Assembly: GCF_026151205.1 (NCBI RefSeq)
Contig: NC_087084.1
Span: forward strand, 3,961,538-4,025,537
From: Bolinopsis microptera
Lineage: Eukaryota; Ctenophora; Tentaculata; Lobata; Bolinopsidae
Direction: 5' to 3'
Length of the DNA stretch: 64,000 nucleotides
In this document: positions 55,701 through 64,000 of the stretch, piece by piece
How positions within the stretch are numbered: position 1 is the first letter of the stretch
How the letters are laid out: the number at the start of each line of letters is the position of its first letter
Position numbers and translations under genes: made by a program
The notes under the pieces: generated by a model
Database searches by the model: none
What the model saw: only the letters and a program-made list of their open reading frames with translations
Told to the model about the DNA's origin: nothing

Positions 55701-58038
55701 ACCTCCACCGTAGAAATAGTTGTAAGTTATTGGACCAGCTGAGGGTTGGATAGATTTATCCATGTCCCCAGGTGTATTCTGGGCAGCTTGGTTACTGTTT
55801 CCAGAGATAACTTTTCTGCCTGGTTGATTTCCAACTTGTTTGATTGGTGAGTTTTCTCGTTCACTAGGAGCACCACGGAACTCTGACTGGTACCACGGAG
55901 ACGGATAGTTATTCTGTTTTGGTATATCTAGCTGGTTCTGCCAGTTTCTGATAAGTGATGTTATCTCTTCTAACTTTCTGTCGTATTGCTGATCCTGAGG
56001 GTCACTAAAGCTTTGGATGGATTGTCGAGAAATTTGGGGGTTCGGCAAAGTTGTCACTCCCTGAAAACAATCCAATCATTACCAGTGCGATTTTTTTAAA
56101 CGTCTAGGAAATGGACATAGCAAGTTCAAATGAGCAAGTTAGTTAAGTAAGTATCAAATGTTACCTGAAAATCTCGGTAACAGTTATGAGAAGGACCATA
56201 TTTTGTTTTTATGGGCGATGAAACTCTTCCAATTTGAGGAAAAGGCCGATAGCTAACGTTATAACTCGGCTTCTTTTTTATTTCTGTTCTGGTCGTTCTT
56301 GTGATCTTTCTATACGATTTAAGTTTTTTAGAGCTGTGGACCTTGTCAGAATGAGTTGAATCCTGAAAAAAAAACTATTTAAAAGATAATATATAAATAT
56401 TTCGAATTTTGTAAGTACAACTCTTTTAGTAAAACTATATATCATCGGCACTCTATTTCGCGTCGAACTGAAAACTTGAAATATCTGTAACCCCAGACAA
56501 GAAACAAATTATCAACCGCAAACCTCCAATGAATTCTTCCTCCTATGTCGTCTCCCACTGCCACTACTACCCTGACTCTCACAAGGAACTATTGAATGGC
56601 ACACACTGTGTAGTGAGTGTGCGGTACAGTCTACAGAATGTGTGCTCCCACTGAAACTGTGAGAGGTTCCACAAGTACAGGTTGACCTGGAGTCTTCTCC
56701 GATTTTTGTCCCTTTTCTTTTGTTTTGCATCAGACTGTCGTTATCTGGTGCCAAGTTGTCTTCACTTTTAATGGTGTCGTCATCCGATAGGTAGGACTTC
56801 TGACTCTTTGATCCTTTTTCTCTATCAGGGTTGAAGACAGATCCGTCAGCTGTCCTGAATAGGCCCACAGACATTCTGCGGTCAACCCGAACCGGACCAA
56901 CAGCACCACCACTTGAACTAACATTGGGCTCGCACTCTTTTACCTCATTTTCGCCCATGTAATTGTAAGTCCTTGGTGAACCTTCACCATCGCATACTGA
57001 AATATTCTCATTTATTGGCTCTTTATTGCCCCTTTGTGTACATGATGGACCTACAGCATCGCACACCGCGAATGTGGACTTGTCTGGTTCTATTTGGGTC
57101 CATGATGGACCTACAGCATCGCACACAGCAAATGTGGACTTGTCTGGTTCTATTTGGGTCCATGAAGGACCTACAGCATCGCACACAGCAAATGTGGACT
57201 TGTCTGGTTCTATTTGGGTCCATGATGGACCTACAGCATCGCACACAGCAAATGTGGACTTGTCTGGTTCCATTTGGGTCCATGATGGACCTACAGCATC
57301 GCACACAGCAAATGTGGACTTGTCTGGTTCCATTTGGGTACATGAAGGAGCTACAGCATCGCACACAGCAAATGTGGACTTGTCTGGTTCTATTTGGGTC
57401 CATGATGGACCTACAGCATCGCACACAGCAAATGTGGACTTGTCTGGTTCTATTTGAGTCCATGATGGAGCTACAGCATCGCACACAGCAATTGTGGGCT
57501 TCTCTGGTTCTATTTGGGTCCATGAAGGACCTACAGCATCGCACACAGCAAATGTGGACTTGTCTGGTTTCAGGTGATCCTCCAACGATCCGGAAGGAGC
57601 TACAGCATCGCACACAGTAGATGGATCTTTTGACTGCATATTATCAGTCCAGGTCCATGACGGTGCATCTTGATTAGTCACGTGACTCCCTGAAGGCGCC
57701 CCGGGTTTCATATCATAGCATCCCTTACCATACGTGTGGACATGTTGCTGCCTGCACTTCAATTTAGGAGTTGAAGGTTTTAGTTGGAGTTTAGGAATCG
57801 TGTTGTTTTCGAACCTCTTCGTGTAGTTGCTGAAAGATTTGGAGAAGCTGTTGGTGATGGACGTGGTCCTCAAGGTTCCCTCATGGTTACCACTCCGTGT
57901 TGGTGGATCATGCGTTATCGGGAAAGCTTCTGTAAACTGATGTTTAGATGGTTTGTATGGAAGAGTGGTGTGTCGTGGGGCTCTGGTTAATGGCCTGTTA
58001 GCGTGGGATAACCTTAACGTTCTAAAATCAGACTGCAT
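52706..58038 (-). CDS. Large low-complexity protein with VCDAVGP repeats (4 exons, ~1,620 aa), unknown function
   Basis: Exons on the minus strand: 58,038-56,524, 56,362-56,165, 56,060-53,090 and 52,887-52,706. All have GT-AG borders and matching phases (0, 0, 1). Exon 1 is basic at first and then carries tandem 20-residue repeats (CDAVGPSWTQIEPDKSTFAV). Exon 2 is lysine-rich (KKLKSYRKITRTTRTEIKKK). Exon 3 is long, rich in P, Q, S and N, with MNPMMQ repeats near 54,050, a basic RKRFRRKAPPPERR patch, a lysine-rich stretch (EKKSNKVEKKRKE) and C-terminal MGQQQMA..GMD 15-residue repeats. Exon 4 is an acidic tail. The VCDA-P motif recurs outside the array (ENISVCDGEG, EYSICDAVNP, ANIAVCDFSG). There is no signal peptide or membrane segment. 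The basic patches would suit a nuclear or nucleic-acid-associated disordered protein; this is a guess. The ATG at 58,038 may instead lie next to an acceptor (tatgcag), so an upstream exon is possible. Confidence 0.7.
53170..53330 (-). repeat. 45-bp coding repeat at the end of exon 3
   Basis: Four units of MGQQQMA(T/P)(S/N)(S/L)D(I/L)GMD are encoded at the C-terminal end of exon 3. Copy A has four at 43,360-43,520, and the LINE-split copy B retains about one. The residues changed between copies (TSSDI against PSLDL, NLDL) show that the arrays evolve faster than the surrounding exon. Confidence 0.85.
57035..57580 (-). repeat. 60-bp coding minisatellite in exon 1
   Basis: Eight regular 60-bp units plus flanking divergent ones encode CDAV(G/A)PSWTQ(I/M)EPDKSTFAV. 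Substitutions are few (G/A, W/C, I/M and one EPEKPTIAV unit), so the array is young or homogenised. Long ORFs in the other frames on both strands are shadows. Confidence 0.95.
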
Positions 58039-58860
58039 ACCAGAAATACTATAACCGAAATAGTGAGTTAACAGAGTTTAGAGTGGCTATCTACAAACCA
58101 CAGTCCCAATAAAGCGGGGTTGAGTTAATGTGCGATCTTGTCACGGTAATATGATTCTACTTGACTAATAGTGGTATGACTATGATAGTGATATGTTTAT
58201 ATTTAGGTAGTAATGACATCATCAATGTCATTGACTGTACCGATCATAAAAGTAGAACCTCAGATCGAATGAAAATATGGATTCATTCGCGAATCAGTTT
58301 TGCTAATAATCTTTTATAAAATCTTCCAGTAGTGAAATTGACAATTGTTCTCCATTCCTGACTGCCATAAATAATTTCACTACACAAAACATTATTAATA
58401 CTAGGAGACTTTTGAAAGAAAGTGACCGAAGAATTAACATAACCGTGCACAGACAGCCAAAATTCAAACCGAAGCCAATAGCGATTGTCCCAATTGTCCC
58501 AATTAAACACATTTGTGCAAGAAGAGCCTGAGTTTAACCTTAGAAAAGCCATAAATTGTACAAATATTTGATTTTCCATATTACGTCTAATTGAATTTCG
58601 AAAGAAATGTCACAAAGAATCGCTGTCAAACCAATTTAGTCATGATGAAAGATTGACCAACATAAAATGATCACACTTTTTACTAACATTGATGTTTTTG
58701 TAGTTCGTGTAGCGTGGTCATAAATTGTATTCGATTTGTTTTATATCATTAAGTGTTTTGAGAATCAAATTTTTGTATTTTAATCCATATTTTCTAATCA
58801 TCCTATTTTGTAAGTTTACAATCGTATCCACAGCATTCGAGAAGTGCACCAAAAGTAACA
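58039..58860. other. Intergenic region between divergent ORFs
   Basis: An interval of ~0.8 kb between the repeat-rich gene (minus) and the 427-aa ORF (plus), presumably holding both promoters. A 98-codon minus ORF (58,579-58,283, MENQIFVQFMAFLRLN...) contains tryptophan-rich segments but no recognisable domain, no repeat artefact and no splice link to the neighbour; I leave it as a low-confidence candidate. No promoter motif can be called. Confidence 0.35.
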
Positions 58861-60144
58861 ATGCTATCTGAGCTGGAAGAAGATCAACTTATTGCACTGT
58901 CTAAAAACCTGGCAAATTCCAATAAGACCTTCAAGAAACTTCACAGTATCGCAAGAGGGAAAGTGAAAACACGTGGTAGTGGTACTTTGACACATATCTA
59001 CCGATCATCTGAGAAAAATATGATTGGAAGCGAATTTCAGGTGGTGAGAAATAGTTCTCTACAGGGCGGAAGTTTGAGACCCAAACGTCTTATGCCTCAT
59101 AGGATTGTCATTCAAAATAAATCGAGCTGTGTAAGTACTTCCAGTGTAAGTACTTCCAGTGTAAGTACTTCAAGTATAAGTACTTCCAGTAGTCAAGACA
59201 CTGAAAATACCAGGTGTTCCTCAGATCACTGTGATAAACAGGTCCAGACCTTTAGTGTGACATTAACCCAATCCCCAGCTGATACTATCAGCCTGAATAC
59301 TTGCTGTAACTCCGAGATATTTGACAGAAACTCTAATAATTCCGGAACGTCAATCAGTAACCTTACGCTTACTGACGATTGTATTGATGAAGTTTCCAGC
59401 CAAATTGGCTTTGATCTAAGTTCGGGAAGTAATGAAAAAGCAACAGACAGTGTCAGTATTGGAACCCCTAGTTCTGCAGTAGGACCATCTAGACTTTGTT
59501 CAATTATAGCATCAACATCAGACACGTTTCAGAATGATAATCAAGCCAAAACTTTAATTTGCCGACAGGAAGAACTCTTACAAAACAGTTCTGAAAGACT
59601 ACGTGATGACGAACTGAGTTTAAAGAATAACTTTATTTCAACCCCAGATAAGAATATCCAGACAGGTCCCCCGATGAAAAATCTTTGTCGGGAGGTTTCC
59701 AGTGCAATGAAACTTGTCAGGAACAACCACTATTTTGTTGGGACTGGCACGATTTGTATAAAGTTTCGACACGGTTCTTGCATGCATTCAACATCAGAAA
59801 GATTGCGTGATTCAGTTGCCGTCGAACTTGAGAGTGATCAGATGTCTGTTAAAGATATTTCAGCTTTGACAATGAGCGATCAGGGTTCATTGGAAGACGG
59901 TCCGATTGTGTATCATACCAGTGATCCAGTCACAAAGAAAACTGATCCACATTCAGAAAAAAGTGATCAATTGAAAAGTGATGCAGTATTTGTGAAAATC
60001 AACACCTGTCAAGGTTTGACAAAGAATGACTTAGATTTAGTTGAAGGTTGTATTTGTAATGTCGAAACAATTGTTCCAGAACTTTTACAGCGTTTAGACT
60101 CTCTTTTCAAAACAGCTCTTGGAACTGCAGTGGATAATTTATGA
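58861..60144 (+). CDS. Single-exon orphan protein, 427 aa, serine/threonine-rich
   Basis: The ORF runs uninterrupted from ATG (context aacaatgc) to TGA with no repeat-driven bias over most of its length. The N-terminus (MLSELEEDQLIALSKNLANS) and C-terminus (LLQRLDSLFKTALGTAVDNL) look amphipathic and helical. The middle is S/T/N-rich and probably disordered, with a short 15-bp repeat coding VSTSS four times (59,129-59,188). There is no signal peptide or membrane helix. The beginning includes a basic stretch (ARGKVKTRGSGTLTHIYR). I do not recognise the family. Its mix of low-complexity Ser and acidic segments resembles the divergent neighbour only loosely. Possible poly(A) signals (aataaa) lie at about 60,574 and 60,646. 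Confidence 0.6.
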   Translation: MLSELEEDQLIALSKNLANSNKTFKKLHSIARGKVKTRGSGTLTHIYRSSEKNMIGSEFQVVRNSSLQGGSLRPKRLMPHRIVIQNKSSCVSTSSVSTSSVSTSSISTSSSQDTENTRCSSDHCDKQVQTFSVTLTQSPADTISLNTCCNSEIFDRNSNNSGTSISNLTLTDDCIDEVSSQIGFDLSSGSNEKATDSVSIGTPSSAVGPSRLCSIIASTSDTFQNDNQAKTLICRQEELLQNSSERLRDDELSLKNNFISTPDKNIQTGPPMKNLCREVSSAMKLVRNNHYFVGTGTICIKFRHGSCMHSTSERLRDSVAVELESDQMSVKDISALTMSDQGSLEDGPIVYHTSDPVTKKTDPHSEKSDQLKSDAVFVKINTCQGLTKNDLDLVEGCICNVETIVPELLQRLDSLFKTALGTAVDNL

Positions 60145-61516
60145 AGTCAACATGAACCCGCAACTGTTTGTTTTTCTAAAGCTGGGTAGGGAAAGAGAAG
60201 AATCAGGCAAAGTACTTTTTCACGGAAACCGCTATTCTTTTGAAATACGTAGTACTTTTAAATACGTGACTTGATGATTTATAGGGCCGGTAAGCGGTAT
60301 ATCATGTGTACCGGTGGCTGCAGATAATCCAACGAAAGATTTTGCCGTTCTTGACAAACATAAACTGTATCATTAATTATGTATTTATGTGGACATTTTT
60401 GTATCATGATCGGGACAGGGAATCTAAACATTGACACGTGACAGCAATAATTAAAACAGCCAGTCAGCTTCCATCAATCCAGCAGCGACCAATCTAATAC
60501 CAAATTATCGGTCACGTGGCGATTTGCCACTAGCGAAGCTAATTAAGATCACCTCACCTGTCTTCATTTAAAAATAAAACAATTAGATAATGGTATAACA
60601 AGCAGTTTATTCTGTGTATTAATAATATAATTTCTAAATGCCAACGAAATAAATAATTGTGGGCATTTTTTGCGACAAAAATTTGCATAATTAAGATAAT
60701 TATTTAGTTTTCAAAATTTTTAATACAGAGATCATCATATTATAGCAACTTATATTTCACAAACTTAACTAGAGGAAAGTCAAAACACAATTTTTGTGAA
60801 TGGTTGCAGCTATAATAGTATGAAGGTGTAACCAATCAACTGTATATTTCACATTACATATTGTGTATGCTCCCCGACTATGGTCAAATTCAGTGAACAA
60901 ATCCTGACTAAAATGGAATATAGCAGAACTTTTAGATTATAATGATGGGTATTTATTATTTACAGTTAAACTAAAAGCTGACTGAAGTAAAGAATTCAAT
61001 GTGTTGAAAACATCGAATAATGTATATTCCTACAAGTTCTAGTATAGAACTATAGGTGAAATCGTAAAAATTGATATGCAGATTGCAGGCTGATTTAAGA
61101 ATTGTTCAGAAAATATAGATAAAATATGGATCTTATGAACAATTAACTAAACAAACTAAAAAGTTAAAAAGCCACATATTTTATATTTTCTTTACTTTCA
61201 GAAACGAAAAAATATGTAGAAAAACGCTCAGCGTAAAATACCAGAGCTCAAATTCATATCCGACATTGCTGCTACCTAATAGCTGAGAAAGCTCGTATTA
61301 ATAAAGCGATCATATTAAACTATCAAAGAAAACTACTCGAAATTATCACAGCACCTGTCTCAAATAAATTTTAAAAGCTTAATTCTGAATCTGAATATAT
61401 TGGGTCCAGAGAAAACAATGATATTGAATTGTATCACCACAGTCATCTGTACTTTTATCATTAAATGTCGCATAACATATTTTAGTCAAAACGTCATTAT
61501 AAAAAGTTAAAAATAG
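60145..61516. other. AT-rich intergenic stretch
   Basis: No ORF or repeat family was recognised. The first few hundred bases should be the 3' UTR of the 427-aa ORF. Nothing else notable was seen. Confidence 0.4.
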
Positions 61517-62115
61517 TTTAAAATGGGTTCTACCTGTCCCAAACCATCATAAAAATCAAGTTTCGACCTCTCAACCCACCCAGGCCACTCCCAGGGGCCA
61601 CGCCCATCCCAAAATGACTGAAATCCAGCTAAAATCCAGACTTTAAAATCTTTACCCCTGTAGTGCTTTTTATGTTTTAGTTTAAAAATGGGTTCTACCT
61701 GTCCCAAACCATCATAAAAATCAAGTTTCGACCTCTCAACCCACTCAGGCCACTCCCAGGGGCCACGCCCGTCCCAAAATTACCGAAATCCAGCTAAAAT
61801 CCAGACTTTAAAATCTTTACCCCTGTAGTGCTTTTATGTTCCGGGGTAGGTGGAACATGTTTTAGTTTAAAAATGGGTTCTACCTGTCCCAAACCATCAT
61901 AAAAATCAAGTTTCGACCTCTCAACCCACTCAGGCCACTCCCAGGGGCCACGCCCATCCCAAAATTACCGAAATCCAGCTAAAATCCAGACTTTAAAATC
62001 TTTACCCCTGTAGTGCTTTTATGTTCCGGGGTAGGTGGGACATGTTTTAGTTTAAAAATGGGTTCTACCTGTCCCAAACCATCATAAAAATTAAGTTTAG
62101 ACCTCTCAACCCAGT
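61517..62115 (+). repeat. ~185-bp tandem repeat, about 3.3 copies
   Basis: Units start with 'aaaatgggttctacctgtcc' at about 61,521, 61,686, 61,872 and 62,056. Each continues through 'aagtttcgacctctcaaccc', 'cccaggggccacgcc' and 'aatctttacccctgtagtgc'. The first unit lacks the 'ccggggtaggtgg.acatg' segment. Copies are ~97% identical. The minus-strand ORF over it (61,507-61,707) is repeat-derived. Confidence 0.9.
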
Positions 62116-62295
62116 AATGTGAGAATTAGTGTGGAAATAAAGAGATTCATTTTATTACATCATATATCTTAATTAAGTGACAGAAAGTATTATTATTTTA
62201 ACTACAGATTATATTATTTCAGTTAGTATTGACATGAATGTTACGATTTCAGTTTATTTATATATTATATTGTCAATAAACCGGTTTCAAAGCCC

Positions 62296-62456
62296 TTATA
62301 AATATAAGGGTGGCCCTCGGGTCTTTAAAACAAAACAAACTCTACAGTTTCCTTTACAATTTGGTTCAGCCATTTGCATGTAACCTGGCCCATCAGGCAG
62401 TTCTTCGTAGAGCATATTATCAGGGTCTTCGTAAACACCACTTGCGTCGTCGTCAT
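62296..62456 (-). CDS. C-terminal cytoplasmic-tail exon of a membrane protein (partial gene)
   Basis: After an acceptor (atatatccag) the minus strand reads (D)DDDASGVYEDPDNMLYEELP, then DGPGYMQMAEPNCKGNCRVC, and ends GPPLYL-stop. Spaced tyrosines in acidic context (VYEDP, LYEEL) and YMQM, a YxxM-type sequence like those bound by PI3-kinase SH2 domains when phosphorylated, are typical of receptor tails. The exon starts in phase 1, which does not match the phase-2 end of the upstream TM exon at 63,740, so another small exon is probably missing between them. Confidence 0.5.
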
Positions 62457-62829
62457 CTGGATATATAATGATATTTTCAGTCAGTTATATTAATTGTAGT
62501 TATAATTGGAGCAACTAATTGTGTACACGATACTTCATCTGGAGATTTGATTGACGATGGCAATCCTTCACAGCTAGAAGTGCATCGCTACGATCAATAA
62601 ACTAGTAGACCCCTCAATCCAATTATGAAGCAATTTGTTGGGACGCTTTAAAACAGGCTTGCCATTAGTATATATATAGGTAAGAATCTACCAAGATTCC
62701 CTCATACCTCTCCCAAAATAATGATACAATTCTCTTATGCATTATTTCTTCTGTGATTCATCACATTCATCATACGACCATGTGATCCATGCATTTATTG
62801 GATCGGAGGCCTGATCGATTGAGGGCATG

Positions 62830-62882
62830 CATGGCACGCGCATATATATGCATATAATATGCATGATATGCGCGCGCGCAGG
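62830..62882. repeat. Alternating purine-pyrimidine AT/GC stretch
   Basis: 'catatatatgcatataatatgcatgatatgcgcgcgcgcag' is an alternating (at)/(gc) run able to form cruciform or Z-DNA structures. It lies in the intron of the minus-strand membrane-protein gene. Confidence 0.6.
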
Positions 62883-63003
62883 GATCGGAGCGGTTGCGCG
62901 ATAGTTTCAAGAATTATCCGAATCGCGCGTTCCAAAAAAGGCACGATTCAGTGTAAACACATTCGTTCAATGTAAACACTGCAGATTGAAATTACAAGAG
63001 GTT

Positions 63004-63322
63004 TGGTTTTGGTTTTGGTTTTGGTTAATAGAGCTACACGCCACTTATGTCCAGGTTCATTATGTGATACATAATGTAGGACTTCTAGGCAATGTGCTTG
63101 GTTGTGGGACACACTCAACTAGGGAAGTTGAGAGGCCTCAAATCAAGTCTCATTAAAGAGATATCAACAGAGTGTGAGCCACTGCCAGACTAACCTGCCA
63201 GGCTCTATGAGTTCGGCAGAGAGTGTCTTCTTTGTCCTATCCTTAGTCCGTGATGCTGGTAACGTACTCTTGTTGTAGTACAGTGCAGTGGGGGTGACAT
63301 AAACTCATTTGCACGAAGGATG
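63004..63322 (-). mobile_element. SINE-like retroposon with 14-bp target duplication
   Basis: aattacaagaggtt occurs at 62,990-63,003 and 63,323-63,336, bracketing 319 bp. Read on the minus strand the insert ends in a (ccaaaa)n A-rich tail (ggttttggttttggtt on the plus strand), the mark of a retrotransposed sequence. No ORF is present and no clear tRNA-type A/B box was found. The 3' part (ggacataagtggcgtgtagc) may derive from a LINE tail. It could be a SINE or a processed RNA. Confidence 0.8.
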
Positions 63323-63739
63323 AATTACAAGAGGTTGCTTAGACCAGTGGCCTTATAGACCATAAGGAAGTAAATTTATGCGAGTGAACCAAGTTAACTG
63401 ACCTATGTCCGGTGTGAAAACTACATTGTTGTGTCGTCTTGGTATCGTTGATATTGGGGGTGGTTTGGGAGCTAACAGTTTGTAGTACCTGCGATATTTC
63501 ATTATTAATTCTTATCGATAGGAAGCACTTAATGAGGAGCTACAACACAGCACACAGCAAAGTGCTATTAATAAAATGCACATTACATTCCTTCCAGTCA
63601 TTCTGGCGTGGAATTTGATAAAAATTTGTATCATCCATGATTATCCAACGTAAAAAGCACTTAACTAGTTTGTGGATTCTAATAAAAACACATTACGTTA
63701 CATTAGTGATTGCTTACCATGTAATTAGTGATTACTTAC

Positions 63740-63827
63740 CATGTAATATAAAGAACAAGACCTAGTATCACTATCAGTAGCGATATTACTGTTATCGTTA
63801 TTATCAGGTACTTTCGCTGGGTGTTTT
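63740..63827 (-). CDS. Transmembrane exon of a membrane protein (partial gene)
   Basis: After a good acceptor (ctctttctcttttcag) the minus strand reads NTQRKYLIITITVISLLIVI LGLVLYIT with donor gtaagt: a basic flank followed by one ~23-residue hydrophobic helix. Together with the tail exon at 62,296-62,456 it suggests a single-pass protein whose ectodomain lies to the right of this window. The donor segment is locally duplicated (ttaccatgtaattagtgatt at 63,715 and 63,736). Confidence 0.5.
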
Positions 63828-63938
63828 CTGAAAAGAGAAAGTGACGTTAAAACCAAAAATAGGATTTATCTGTATTACACTTGAATAGATGTTAGTTAGC
63901 AGTGAGTTTTCATTGACGTAAATAGGAACGGGCGATGT

Positions 63939-63954
63939 GGGGGGGGGGGGGGGG
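63939..63954 (+). repeat. Poly-G tract
   Basis: About 16 uninterrupted G residues near the window end, similar in kind to the tracts at 32,951 and the C tracts at 29,454 and 34,416. The length is probably unreliable. Confidence 0.7.
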
Positions 63955-64000
63955 TTATGATTTATTAAGAAAGTCGATAGCAAAGCCCACAGTTGAGATC

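Noticed and set aside
57023-57620. Cysteine-rich ORFs on both strands over the 60-bp repeat
   Set aside because: Out-of-frame readings of the coding minisatellite; the spliced minus-strand frame is preferred.
63004-63028. (GGTTTT)n as a telomere-like tract
   Set aside because: Only about four units, and it is the tail of a retroposon with a 14-bp target duplication.

Overview
The window is genomic DNA of an invertebrate animal. It is AT-rich, its genes are split by GT-AG introns, and it carries a microsomal-triglyceride-transfer-protein-like gene, a secretory-signal LDLa-GPCR, a non-LTR retrotransposon and many short inverted-repeat elements. I cannot name the phylum from sequence alone. No bacterial operon, CRISPR, rRNA or tRNA signal was seen.

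Layout. 1-8,700: no convincing gene; fold-back (MITE-like) elements and GC-rich hairpins. 8,781-10,740 (-): a three-exon MFS transporter gene broken by a frameshift and by a 289-bp hAT-like insertion with a perfect 8-bp target duplication. 11,585-42,024 (+): a 31-exon MTP-like lipid transfer gene. I joined it by eye; every junction is phase-consistent and the total is 3,111 nt (1,036 aa plus stop). It begins with a signal peptide and ends in about 100-130 residues that look like an extra beta-sandwich domain. Its 7.5-kb intron 7 holds a complete second gene on the same strand (19,876-24,409), an LDLa-repeat rhodopsin-family GPCR with one frameshift near TM2/TM3 and a 17-copy 72-bp coding minisatellite in the cytoplasmic tail. 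Other introns carry long microsatellites, a 5'-truncated LINE tail and a 1.2-kb TTAA-flanked palindrome.

42,400-58,038 (-): a partial gene duplication array. The parent is a four-exon gene (58,038-52,706) for a large low-complexity protein of about 1,620 aa. Upstream lie a copy of its last two exons (copy A, 46,140-42,891) and a broken copy B, whose intron received a nearly intact LINE (47,594-50,786). The remainder of copy B (50,984-52,590) is strikingly error-laden and may be an assembly artefact. 58,861-60,144 (+): a single-exon orphan ORF (427 aa) divergent from the repeat gene. 61,517-62,115: a tandem repeat. 62,296-63,827 (-): the 3' exons of a single-pass membrane protein, with a retroposon (63,004-63,322, 14-bp target duplication) in the intron.

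The genes have no evident common pathway. The lipid transfer protein should act in the ER on lipoprotein assembly, the GPCR at the cell surface, and the MFS protein as a membrane transporter. The strongest themes are nested-gene architecture, coding minisatellites and recent transposon damage.
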